From Stramonita haemastoma (Eukaryota > Mollusca > Gastropoda > Neogastropoda > Muricidae), in NCBI GenBank assembly GCA_030674155.1, contig CM060329.1, positions 18,673,211 through 18,737,210 of the forward strand: a stretch of 64,000 nucleotides of DNA, written 5' to 3'. This document shows, piece by piece, positions 36,175 through 45,677 of this stretch (positions are counted from its first letter, which is position 1; each line of letters begins with the position of its first letter). The notes below the pieces were generated by a model. The model was given only the letters and a program-made list of their open reading frames with translations, did not search any database and was not told where the DNA came from. A program made the position numbers and the translations under genes.

Positions 36175-36665
36175 AGAGGTCCTCTCCCACACCCCTCCTC
36201 CCCGTACCTACTAACACCCCCTCACCAACCGCCTTCGCCAACCACAACCTTCCCACCCTCTCCCACACTCCCCCCTCCTGCCCTCGCCCTCCACCCTACC
36301 TTCGCCCTCCCTCCCCCAACCCTCTCCCTTCCCCCTACCACTGCTCCCCCTCCCACCCCATACCACCCCTCCCCCTCCCCCACCCCATACCACCCCTCCC
36401 TCCCCCAACCACCCCCCCTCCACCCACTCCCTCCTCTCCCCCCCCACACCCTCTCCTCCCCCTCAACCCTCCCCCCCCCTCTCTCTCCTTCCGCCTCCCC
36501 TACCCCCGTCCCCCCTCCTCCTCCCCCGTCCCCCACCCCCCTTTGCTCCAATCTCCTCCCCTCCTCCGCCATCCTACCCTCCCTCCTCCTCCACCCACCC
36601 TCTCTCTCTCTCTTCCAACACCTCCATCTCCCCCCTTTTGCTCCAATCTCATCCCCTCCTCCCTC
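36175..36665. repeat. C-rich polypyrimidine arm of repeat G, copy 2
   Basis: About 490 bases of CCCCTCC/CCCCACC sequence. Its outer edge (CTCCTCCCCGTACCTACTAA) matches the inverted outer edge of the arm at 40150 (CTCCTCCCCCTACCTCCTAA on the minus strand). Confidence 0.85.
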
Positions 36666-37050
36666 TCCTTAGCACAAACATGGGAAGACAGACAACACAT
36701 CACTCCAAAGCTCGGAGCAGTAGAAGTTAGGACCAGATCTAAAAACAGATCTGCAATTCCTAACTCAAAGCTTATAATTATTCTTGTCTTCAACCTTTTC
36801 AAACCTATATATTACACTAGCAATTCCGCAATTTAAAGGTGTCTTTTTCTAGATCTCTTCACAATTTCAAAAGAAAACCTTACTTTAAAACATTTGGGTC
36901 CACCACACCCTTCTTCCACATAGCTAAACAGCACAGTCTACAATTTTACATAAAAACTGATGCTTTATATTTATTACATAATTATAGACTTTTCTTGGGA
37001 CTTCTCACCAACTTCAAACAATAAACAAGGAATCTCACTCTTTATAAAAG
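36666..37050 (+). repeat. Repeat G head, copy 2
   Basis: Contains ACAAACATGGGAAGACAGAC, CTCCAAAGCTCGGAGCAGTA, GAAGTTAGGACCAGATC and TTAAAGGTGTCTTTTTCTAG, colinear with 25501-25970 and with the minus strand of 39430-39870 but more diverged. Confidence 0.75.
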
Positions 37051-37815
37051 CCTTTCAAGGGGAGGTAATATTGCCTTAAAAATGCTTTTTTAGGCATGTA
37101 GAGTGTGTTAAAAACCCTTAATACAGTGGACCAACGTTCATCTGCAGTATAACTTAACTTTCTCTTCTCATTCAAAAATTAAAATGCCATAAGAATTCCA
37201 AGCATTAAGAGTTTCACACCCATTTCTCAGTAATCATCAACAGCTTGCTGAACTTGGGCCTAGGAGATTGACCTTATTACCCATCAAATACGCAATACCA
37301 CAGGGATCACTACTACCACCACTTCTTTTCTCTATCTCTAATAATAACAACCTACCTCTGCATATTCAGTGTTTATGTCAAATATATATATATTTTTTAT
37401 TTTATCTTATTTTATTTTATACCACTTTATGTCACAGCAGATTTCTCTGCATGAAATTCGGGCTGCTCTCCCCGAGGAGAGCGCGTTGCCCCAAGTGCAG
37501 TGCCTACCCATTATTTAAAAAAAAAAAATCCCCCTCAGGGATGGTGTCTAAACACGACACCTGTGTGCATATTTGTTGATGATACATCAATTTAATGTAG
37601 CAGCAGTGGTTCAAACCAGCTTGTGAGTGATATGCAGGCAGATGTTTATAAATTATTCAATAGACAGAACTCAATCATATGTCTCTTATTACAAACAAAA
37701 CAAAGTGTATGTTTATAGCCACTCCGAAAAAAAAGACAGAAACTGCATCCTTCAATGGCGCCATCACAAAATGAGTTCATTACAAAATGAGAAATTAATA
37801 GCATTAAAACCTCAA
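37051..37815 (+). pseudogene. LINE reverse-transcriptase fragment with nested SINE
   Basis: Plus-strand RT remnants flank a SINE insertion. Upstream, about 37280-37375 encodes Y-A-I-P-Q-G-S-L-L-P-P-L-L-F followed by an N-L-P-L-H-I stretch, the counterpart of the G-V-P-Q-G-S and I-N-D-L-P-L region. Downstream, 37570-37815 starts with F-V-D-D-T-S-I, the RT catalytic Y/F-x-D-D box with valine in the variable position. A stop and spacing consistent with the palm end follow. In an intact RT these two boxes are about 25-30 residues apart; here the insert at about 37380-37570 separates them. The element is dead (stops, missing glycine in the first motif). The type is CR1/Jockey-like by motif; clade not assigned. 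Confidence 0.7.
37424..37570 (-). mobile_element. SINE-H fragment plus SINE-B'-like end nested in RT
   Basis: Has GCAGATTTCTCTGCATGAAA and GGAGAGCGCGTTGCCCC as in SINE-H at 23603. After an A run come AGGGATGGTGTCTAAACACG and CACCTGTGTGCAT, as in the SINE-B' 3' end. The adjoining flank is a T/A-rich tail (37380-37420). Confidence 0.65.
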
Positions 37816-37824
37816 AACATTTTT

Positions 37825-39400
37825 TAAACAATATCAATTCATTTCAAATACACAATGTATACATGTAAATGACAACAAATACATTTTCAAGAAATACCTG
37901 CACAACTTATAAATTCTGAGAGACAGGAGAACTTTTCAAGATTTATAACTGGACAAGGGTTGAACAAAATTCTGAGGATTAAAATCTTGTTGTAAATGTA
38001 TAAAGTGGGGACAATCCATCATAAAATAAAACTCATCCCCTAAAACAAATATTTTACATTTTGAACACACTCTTTATTCCTGTGGTATGCTATGGGAATG
38101 CCCGTCCTCAATTTGAAGCTTGTGACAACTACAACTGTATTTTATAAAATCATAAACATATATATCTGGTAGACAAGTTATACATTTTTCCTTACCAAAA
38201 TCGGTCTGAAAATGTCTATAATAAAGGCATCTTATAGTATCCCACGGCTCACTTATTCATTCATGAAAAAAAATCTATTAAGAAGGCTTTGATATGTGAA
38301 CTTTTAACTTGGATATGTGAACTTATAAATGCTTGAAGAAAATTAATACTTGAACTTAACTGTCAATCCCACAAAGTCAAATCTGCTTTGTAGTAAGATA
38401 TTTTTAAATCACATTTAGCCATGCTTATTGAATCAAGTTTTTGTCAAGTAAATCTTTCATCATCTGGTAAACACTTGATTGCAGCTTTTCGAGCTGGAAG
38501 TTGAGCAGCTGCATCCAGAAACGCACCATTCAAACAGAGACCAAACTAGACAAGGGTTATCTGTCTGTTTCTCCATATACTAACCCTCTTAGTCAAGAAC
38601 CCAGGATTTGCTGGGGGATCGAATAATTGTCCCCTCTGAGTCCTGATTTGCCCCAGAATTTACACACAGTAGACTTCCATCAGGCTTTGTCCATCACTAA
38701 TTGCTACCACATGTCAAAGCTCTATCAAGCTAGAAGTAAAAGCCCTGATGAGAGTCTGGAAGTAATTATAGCTGCTGGTATGTACTTAGAAGGAGGACAA
38801 GGCTAGCAAGCATGCCTGACCTGATTTCGTGATGGAATGTAAAATCTAAGGGCAGTTTGTGTTCAGAGAATCCGAATGCAAGAGGGTTAAAGGAAAACTA
38901 TATTTTAAATCCTTTAATTAACAGAAACTTATGAAATTATTGCTATGTTTTCATATCTCCAAATTTCACATCCATACAACAAAGCAAGTGCAACAATTTT
39001 ATCGAATAAATCAAGTGTCACATGTGTATGTAGTTCTATTTGCCATGCAGTCCTTATCGATTATACATGACTTAAGTAGCTTTATCGTAAGCATTTTTCT
39101 TGCATTTTGCAAAACTACCACTGCTACTGAAGTTGACTCCTAAATATTTAAAACTGTTAAGAACTTCAAGCGCTTTTCTGCTTTTTTACATAATTATCAC
39201 GAGATGTATTGTGGCTGAATATCATGATTTTGGTTTTCACTAGATTCACAACAGGTTCCTAATGAGAACAGTAAGTATCCAAAATGTCTGAAGCATCTTC
39301 TAACCCTTCTTTGTTATGGAGAATAAAATGGTATCACCTACTAAAATAAAAGTTCAACATAACTGGTTAACATTTTGCCATGAGGTGACAGTTGGACATG
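37825..39400 (-). pseudogene. LINE RT to C-terminal fragment (decayed)
   Basis: Read on the minus strand from 39400: about 39300-39380 encodes a box reading L-V-G-D-T-I-L-F-S, a degraded Y/F-A-D-D motif. Then N-L-V-K-T-K-I-M-I-F (about 39225-39250), F-K-Y-L-G-V-N-F-S (about 39130-39155) and L-L-Y/C-G-C-E-I-W-like sequence near 38940-38980 give the RT palm end and thumb. Near 37980-38130, H-K-L-Q-I-E-D-G-H, C-S-K-C-K, then D-E-F-Y-F-M-M-D-C-P-H-F form the C-terminal Cys/His-type region typical of many lophotrochozoan LINEs. There are multiple stops and frameshifts. It converges tail-to-tail with the plus-strand fragment ending near 37815. Confidence 0.7.
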
Positions 39401-39429
39401 CAGTGTTAAGCAATTTCTGGTAAATATTG

Positions 39430-39870
39430 TTCCAAATCATTCAGAAGTTGTGTGTGTGCTACTTGATGTGAATATTACTTCCCCTTCACAAGCTACATAC
39501 CCTTTTAAAGAGTTTTATCCCTTTGCACTGTTTGCAGTTGCTTTGTAGTCGAGATGAAAGCTTTCATGGGATGGAAATGAAGTAGTAGATTTGATATGAA
39601 ATTGTAGACTTACTGTTGACCTGTGTGAAAGAAGTACAAGGCGAAAGAAAATAATTGTAGACATACATGTTTTTCAATTTGTAAACATATAGTAAAGGAC
39701 ACCTTTTGGATTTGAACTTCTTGGTTTAATAATAAGTTGTAAAAATGTTACGGCAAGAAGTTAAGCTGTGAGTTAGGAATTGCAGATCTGAAAGGGGATC
39801 TGCACCTAACTTCTAATCCTCCGAGCTTTGGAGTGATGTGTTGTCTATCTTCCCATGTTTGTGCCAGGGA
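39430..39870 (-). repeat. Repeat G head, copy 3 (inverted)
   Basis: The minus strand is closely similar to 25520-25965, including CTTCTTGCCGTxACATTTTT, ACATGTATGTCTACAATxAT, CATGAAAGCTTTCATC and AACTTCxGAATGATTTGGA. It continues directly into the RT pseudogene at 39400. Confidence 0.8.
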
Positions 39871-40195
39871 GTAGGGGAGATGGGGGGGAGGGGGGCAGGT
39901 GTGTGGAGGAGAGGGAAGGAGGAGGATAGGGTGGAGGGGGGAGGTGGGGGGGGGGAGGATCGAGGGGGGAGAGAAGTGGGGGGGGGAGGGAGGGGGTGCG
40001 GGGCAGGGGGGTGGGGGGGTGGGGGGGTGGTAGGAGGAGGGAGAGCTGTGGGGAGGGGGAGGTTGGGTGAGAGGGAGGTGGGGGGAGAGGGTGGCAGGAG
40101 GGGAGGGTGGGGAAGCGGGGTGGTGAAGGAGTAGGGGGTGTACGTTAGGAGGTAGGGGGAGGAGGGTTGTGGAGGACAGGGGATTTGGGGAATGA
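39871..40195. repeat. G-rich arm of repeat G, copy 3
   Basis: GGGGGAGG-type sequence, the inverted counterpart of 36175-36665. Many runs of four or more G give strong G-quadruplex potential. Pro/Ser frames on the minus strand are compositional. Confidence 0.88.
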
Positions 40196-40197
40196 CG

Positions 40198-40310
40198 CGA
40201 TAGATAGATAGGTAGATAGACAGATAGATAGATAGATATTCCTCTCTCTTATTTTCTCTGTTTCTCTTTTCTTCATTCTTTCTTTTCATCTTCTCTCTCA
40301 TCCTTTCTCT
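40198..40310. repeat. (GATA)n with adjoining CT-rich unit
   Basis: Second copy of the combination seen at 34913-35060. Confidence 0.75.
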
Positions 40311-40370
40311 CACTTTCTCTCTTTCTTATTCATTTTTCTTTTCTTTTTCCTCCTTGAGTTCTCGCTTTTC

Positions 40371-40510
40371 TGCATGGCTGGAAAGATTCCAGTACAACGG
40401 ATCATTGCCACAGGGAACAACTGCTGTTTTCTCTTTAAAAAAAAAAAAAAGGAGAAACAAAAAAAGATGAGCACAGCAGATGACTGAACAATGGAAATTG
40501 TGGTCATTAT
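40371..40510 (+). repeat. Module E of composite repeat, copy 1
   Basis: CTGCATGGCTGGAAAGATTC, ATCATTGCCACAGGGAACAA, CTGCTGTTTTCT, an A run and GCAGATGACTGAACAATGGA match copies at 43172, 52238 and 57686 in order. No coding potential. Confidence 0.75.
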
Positions 40511-40880
40511 AGTTACGGCCATAACATTGGGTAGAGTGTGCAGTGCCTGGTCTTCTTCTGTGCTTGTAACTCTGCAGGAGGTCTGCCTGCTGGCCTCAGG
40601 TGACACGTTCTGAATTCAGGGCAGTTCATCAGAAAGAAACAATTTATAGGAAACAATTTTGAGGTTTGCATGAAAGACAGAAGCAAAGGGAGTGATGGAA
40701 AGGAGAAATTTCTGGCGCAGAATAAAAGTTAGAAATGTTGTTTATACCAAGGGCCCCTAACATTTGGGACTGAGCGTGTGTATTTCCTTTTACCACCCAG
40801 GAAATTAGAGGGGAACATAGAACTTTCTCTTGATTAGGGTGAGTGGGAGGGGGGGGAGGCACGGAGGGGGGGTTGTGACA
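40511..40880. other. Unassigned sequence
   Basis: No recognised gene or repeat. G-rich patch near 40843-40870. Confidence 0.35.
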
Positions 40881-41080
40881 ATCTAATGAGCTCGTGACCT
40901 GACTGTCCAGGTCTCAGCCACCATGAACTACCAAAACACTTGTACAGGGAGGAAGGGGGGGGGGGGATTTTCCCCCCTCGAGTTAACAGCAGTTCCGACT
41001 CCATTTCCCCAAGGTCCTCCGGTTGAAACTATAAACCGAGTTGCCGTGCACGAACGCAGGTAAAAGACTTTTAGATGTGT
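40881..41080 (+). mobile_element. SINE-B, degenerate 5' half
   Basis: TCGAGTTAACAGCAGTTCCG, CTCCGGTTGAAACTATAAAC and GTGCACGAACGCAGGTAAA correspond to the SINE-B front body. A G run (about 40955-40968) replaces part of the head. The 3' half is lost. Confidence 0.6.
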
Positions 41081-41194
41081 TTAAACCCTTGCCATCTTTC
41101 AGAAGAGAATGTCATTTCGTGCTGCTAGCAACGGGCGACAACATTTTAGAAAACCCGCATACGCCAGTGACTGGTACCGTTTTGAGACATATCC

Positions 41195-41620
41195 CCGAAG
41201 TTGGAATACGGCTGCGTCAATAGTGGGTAAACAGTTACATACACAAAATGTCACCTTTGGTAAACCGCAGAACTCTTTGCCAGGGGAATGAAAAGAGACA
41301 AACCAATTTGATATCGACTGTGCATCATCGATTTATTTTTTTTGTGTGTGACATGCCTCCCGAATGGGACATGTGTTTCCACAAAGCGTGTTGATGACCA
41401 GAATAAAACGATTAAAATGGTGAGGAGAACAGAGGGAATTTCACTTGCAGATTGATCCTGTCCATAGAAAAATGGAATTCGCCACGGACAAAAGAAGGGG
41501 ACAGAAGCAAGGGGAGAAGAAGGAATGGATAAGGGGGAGGGGGAGGAGGGGACGACTCACGTGATGTTTGACTTGAAGAGCAATAAAGGGGGTGACTAAG
41601 AAGTAAGAGAGGAGGGGTGG
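41195..41620 (+). repeat. Module F, copy 2
   Basis: As 35335-35600, continuing with CACGTGATGTTTGACTTGAA (about 41558-41577), a segment also present in the copies at 44118, 56380 and 61710. Confidence 0.8.
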
Positions 41621-41696
41621 AATGGAGAGGAGGGAAGGAACGAAAGGAGAGAATGGTGGGGCTAAAAATAGGAAGCTGCTATAGCAAGGTTTCTTG

Positions 41697-41759
41697 TCAG
41701 TGTGTGTGTGTGAATGTGTGTGTATATGTGGTGAGGGTGAGTGTGTGTGGTGTGTGTGT

Positions 41760-41829
<70 letters not shown>

Positions 41830-41858
41830 GTGAGGGTGAGTGTGTGTGTGTGTGTCCA
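41697..41858. repeat. (GT)n microsatellite 5' of a LINE fragment
   Basis: Interrupted GT with GTGAGGGTGAG units, pure (GT)n at 41757-41827, ending directly at the LINE fragment. Confidence 0.96.
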
Positions 41859-42177
41859 TGTCCAAAGTTTTCTGAGCTTCGGAAGAATGTCCTACCTCAT
41901 GAATATTTGTATCCAAGATCCATGTTCACATTTTGTAATCTGTTCTCTTCTGATAAAAATATGTTATTAAAACTTAGCAAATTCATACTTAAGAGTAAAG
42001 TTGCATGATATTAATGAAAAGGTTGACTATATTTTTATTTCTGTGAAAAATTCTGTGTATGAACGTATTCTATTAATGCAAATTATATATGTTACAGTTG
42101 ATTTTGTTTGTTTGAAATCCTCCATGCCCCAAGAGGGGTCAAAGGCGAATTAAATCTTGAATCTTGAATCTTGAATC

Positions 42178-42180
<3 letters not shown>
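41855..42180 (+). pseudogene. LINE 3' fragment between (GT)n tracts
   Basis: The plus strand encodes C-P-K-F-S-E-L-R-K-N-V-L-P (about 41861-41900), then about 30 residues to a stop near 42007. This fits the extreme C terminus of lophotrochozoan LINE ORF2 proteins, where a C-P-x-(Y/F)-x-x-(L/I)-R segment follows the Cys/His motif. A 3' UTR of about 130 bases follows and ends CCAAGAGGGGTCAAAGGCGA, AATTAAA, then about four copies of the heptamer TCTTGAA. (GT)n borders both ends. The 5' truncation at the CP motif is typical of target-primed reverse transcription. Confidence 0.65.

Positions 42181-42242
<62 letters not shown>
42180..42242. repeat. (GT)n microsatellite 3' of the LINE fragment
   Basis: Pure (GT)n ending in GCGCGCG. 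Confidence 0.97.
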
Positions 42243-42303
42243 CTACTGTGAGGTGAAATGTAATATTGTATGCTGCTATTTGGTGCGATGTGATGTGGCG
42301 TGT

Positions 42304-42470
42304 GCGTGCATCGTGCGCACACGTTAACTCCTGCCGCTTTTCGTAAGATTAGGCCATCGTGTGCCGGTGGGAACAGATGACAAGATTTACAAAACTGCAT
42401 ACACACGGGGCTGGATGTAAAAAAGCACATGAATGCTTATTCTATTATCCTCAATATAAAAGAATAAATA
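42304..42470 (+). mobile_element. SINE-B 3' half
   Basis: From GCATCGTGCGCACACGTTAA through TAGGCCATCGTGTGCCGGTG to TTATCCTCAATATAAAAGAA and AATA. Preceded by GT-rich sequence, not CT. Confidence 0.83.
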
Positions 42471-42639
42471 TTTTTTTGTTAAAAATGCATGCTTGGGTGT
42501 ATGTGCATGTGAGCGTGCGTCCACGTATTTCTCTACCTTTATGTCCAGTGTTTGTCTGTGCCTGTTTGTGTGGAGTTGCGGGTCTGTTCGTTAGTATTCT
42601 CAAACTGACATTTTCGATTTTTCAAACATATTTCTTTTG

Positions 42640-42892
42640 TTCTTTTCTTAGCACGAAAGAACCACATTGCTTTGGTCGCGGTGCAGAATTACTTCTAACA
42701 TGCACGTCATCTATAAAATTTGATGTCATCTGATTCCCTCTCTCTCAATAAGGTCAAAAGAAGGAAAAGAACGGCGTACAATTTTATTTCAAAATGGCCA
42801 TTGCTTGTGATAAGGACGTTTCGACTTACCAGCTATTTTCATACAAAACAACAGTTGAAATTACCGTGTGTCCTTGCCTTTATTTCTGTTTG

Positions 42893-42895
<3 letters not shown>
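42640..42895 (+). repeat. Module L of composite repeat, copy 1
   Basis: TTCTTAGCACGAAAGAACC, GGTGCAGAATTACTTCTAAC, TGATGTCATCTGA, TTTCAAAATGGCCATTGCTT and GATAAGGACGTTTCGACTTA correspond in order to 44330-44600, and more loosely to 56975-57245 and 60215-60495. Each copy ends at a CTGT/CT simple repeat. Confidence 0.7.
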
Positions 42896-43140
<245 letters not shown>

Positions 43141-43171
43141 GTATTGCTTCTCTTCGTCTTATTGTCCTAAC

Positions 43172-43290
43172 CTGCATGGTTGGAATGGTTTCAAACCAGC
43201 AGCATATTGCTGCAGGGCACAACCCTTGTTATTTTCTGTCTCCCAAAAATGTTGGAATATGACGGATGACTGAGCAATGAAATGTTGACA
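43172..43290 (+). repeat. Module E, copy 2
   Basis: CTGCATGGTTGGAATGGTTT, CATATTGCTGCAGGGCACAA, TTATTTTCT, AATGTTGGAATATGACGGAT and GACTGAGCAATGAAAT. Confidence 0.75.
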
Positions 43291-43524
43291 ACAGAGTGTA
43301 TGGATTTTGGACTGCCACGCTGGTGTTTGTGCTTCATATGTTATCCATCTTTCTATTTGTCTATCCGTGTTTGTCTGTCTGTCTCTTCATTTCTCTGTGT
43401 TTTGATAAGGGGGGAGAGGAGAAAAGTAGCAGAATAGCCCAGTAATTTTGTTTTGTTTTATGCGAATGTGTGTTCAGAAAGAGAAAATACATTGCACATA
43501 GTATTCTGCCTCTTCTACTCTCAC

Positions 43525-43740
43525 ATTTCTGTCCTGCTGTTCCCACGCCATTCATGTCGACCTCTCCGCCCCATCCGTATCCACAGTCGTTATGTCGCAT
43601 CCTCAAAATCAGAAGTTAAGAAGGAGCTCATCAATGTTAGGCCGGGGTGGTGGCCACCAGCCAGAGGGGCCCTGCACTGCTGCTGGGTCACTTTGGTGCT
43701 ATTCAGCGGGTGTGGCTGTTTTGAGCTAACATACGCAGAA
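43525..43740 (+). repeat. Module D, copy 2
   Basis: Diverged partner of 7735-7940 with the same block order, ending CTGTTTTGAGC. Confidence 0.6.
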
Positions 43741-43944
43741 CACTACCAAATGAACCCCCTACTGACGACAGTAATAGAATAGCCTAGAAAAACAATGTTT
43801 TAACCAATTCCTACTCTTAATGTTAACTTGTTTTTAATGGTTAATGGAAATCAAACTTTTTCACGCGAAAACCTTCAACATAGAGAAAATGACGTCTCTC
43901 TCTACCCACCTACATAACAAATTTCATTTTAGATGCTTACTGAT

Positions 43945-44150
43945 TTAGACGTGTGTTTCTACAATGATTGTGCATTTGTTACACAAATAAAAGGATTAAA
44001 ATGGTGAGGAAAACAGGCAGAATTATACTTGCAGATTGCTCCTTCTCACAGCAGTGGGAACTGGAACTCTCAATGGACGAAGGAAGGGGGAAGGATGGTG
44101 GTGGTGGTAAATAGGCTCACGTGATGTTTTGACTTGAAGAACAAGGTACG
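43945..44150 (+). repeat. Module F, copy 3
   Basis: GTGTGTTTCTACAATGATTG, AGGATTAAAATGGTGAGGAA, TATACTTGCAGATTGCTCCT and TCACGTGATGTTTTGACTTG. Confidence 0.72.
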
Positions 44151-44204
44151 GGAAAACACATAGAATGGTAGTAACGAATATGCAAAGTTATCAATAATAC
44201 GCAT

Positions 44205-44315
44205 GCATGCACGCGTGTGTGCACGTGCATGTGTGTTTGTTTGTGTGTGTATGTGTTTGTGTGTGTGTGCGTACGTGCGTGCGTGCGTGAGTGCGTGCGT
44301 ATGTCCCTGGCTGTT
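44205..44315. repeat. GT/GCGT simple repeat
   Basis: Alternating GTGT, GTTT and GTGC units between modules F and L, as in other copies. Confidence 0.9.
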
Positions 44316-44329
44316 TGCAATTCAAACAG

Positions 44330-44594
44330 TGACACTTTTAACCTTTCAAGCATTTTATTCTTATTCTTTTTTTAGGCACCAGAATGAAATTGCTATGGGC
44401 GCAGAATTATTTTTCAACACGCTTGTGATGCATAAACATAATGATATCTGACACTTTGCTTCACAAGACAAACTGGCTGCACAGAATGATGCCATTTTTC
44501 TTCAAAAATAGCATGTCTGTGACGAGAACGTATTGTCTTACTTGAACTAGTAAAAAGAGAATAAATAGTGATGTAGCTCTGCCTTTGTTTCAAC

Positions 44595-44600
<6 letters not shown>
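44330..44600 (+). repeat. Module L, copy 2
   Basis: ACCTTTCAAGCATTTTATTC, TTTTTTTAGGCACCAGAATG, GCGCAGAATTATTTTTCAAC and AATGATATCTGACACTTTGC. Ends at (CTGT)n. Confidence 0.7.
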
Positions 44601-44884
<284 letters not shown>

Positions 44885-44889
44885 CTGTG

Positions 44890-45094
44890 TATGCAACTGT
44901 CTCTATTCTGCTTGTGTATATATGTTTACGTGGTACCATTTCCCTTAATTCCTGGACAATTCATTACTATAATATTTTGCATTGAATTACTGGTTGATTG
45001 ATTCACTTACCTTTTGATTGAGGGCTGGCTGAAAAAAGCCACCATAGTACTTATTCTTTTCCTTCAATAAAAATGTTCATTTATTCAGATCAAA
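44890..45094 (+). mobile_element. CR1-like LINE 3'-end fragment
   Basis: The last 80 bases contain TTGAGGGCTGGCTGAAAAAA and TTCCTTCAATAAAAATG. This matches TTGAGGGCTGGATGAAAAAA and CCCTCGTTAAATAAAAT at the end of the large LINE. (CT)n follows at 45095. The fragment may be the 3' UTR of a truncated second copy of the same family. In that family the 3' UTR itself contains a CT run, so the CT at 44799-44882 may belong to the element. Confidence 0.65.
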
Positions 45095-45102
45095 TCTCTC
45101 TC

Positions 45103-45186
<84 letters not shown>
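45095..45186. repeat. (CT)n tract upstream of the large LINE
   Basis: Pure (CT)n between a LINE tail and the start of the large LINE region. Confidence 0.97.
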
Positions 45187-45187
<1 letters not shown>

Positions 45188-45480
45188 ATCTCTGTCCACA
45201 CAGTGTTCTGCCAAGACGTGTTACCCTGCTCTCCATCTCAAATGACTGTTTGATAGAGTTACAGGTGGTGTATTGAAGTGATTATTTGCAAGTTTGTGTG
45301 TAAAGGTATGGTGATTACGTATGCTACCTTGGCTATGAACTTTATGTAGTCAATATTGTGCAAATAATAAATTCTTTTGTAATACATCACAAAGAAGAAA
45401 CTAGTTTTTTGTGATTATCCACTGAAGCAAACCTGCACGTGAAATTCGGTGCTAAAGGAGCGAAATCAGCTGGTGGACCC

Positions 45481-45522
45481 TCACTGCCTTCCTTCACTGC
45501 CTTCCCTCACTACCTTCCCTCA
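45481..45522 (+). repeat. 13-base tandem repeat in LINE 5' UTR
   Basis: Three and a bit copies of TCACTGCCTTCCC-type units. Tandem units in 5' UTRs are common in LINE promoters; the role here is not shown. Confidence 0.8.
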
Positions 45523-45607
45523 CGTTAACACCACGATGCTGTTTTCACGTGACTCTTCAGCATGCCAGTGAAGTGTTGATGTGACAGCCTGGTGGGGGAT
45601 GGAATTG

Positions 45608-45615
45608 TGACGTCA
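45608..45615. promoter_or_regulatory. CRE-like palindrome TGACGTCA
   Basis: A perfect cAMP-response-element palindrome 63 bases upstream of the ORF1 start. It could contribute to LINE transcription, but a single 8-base match may be chance. Confidence 0.3.
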
Positions 45616-45677
45616 TGTAAGTGTGTGTTCCTGTTTTTTCTTGTTTACTTTTTTTTTATTAAAAAAACAACATAGAC

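Noticed and set aside
36175..40195. DNA transposon with long terminal inverted repeats encoding a transposase
   Set aside because: No transposase motifs were found; the interior contains decayed LINE RT. Kept only as an unexplained inverted structure.
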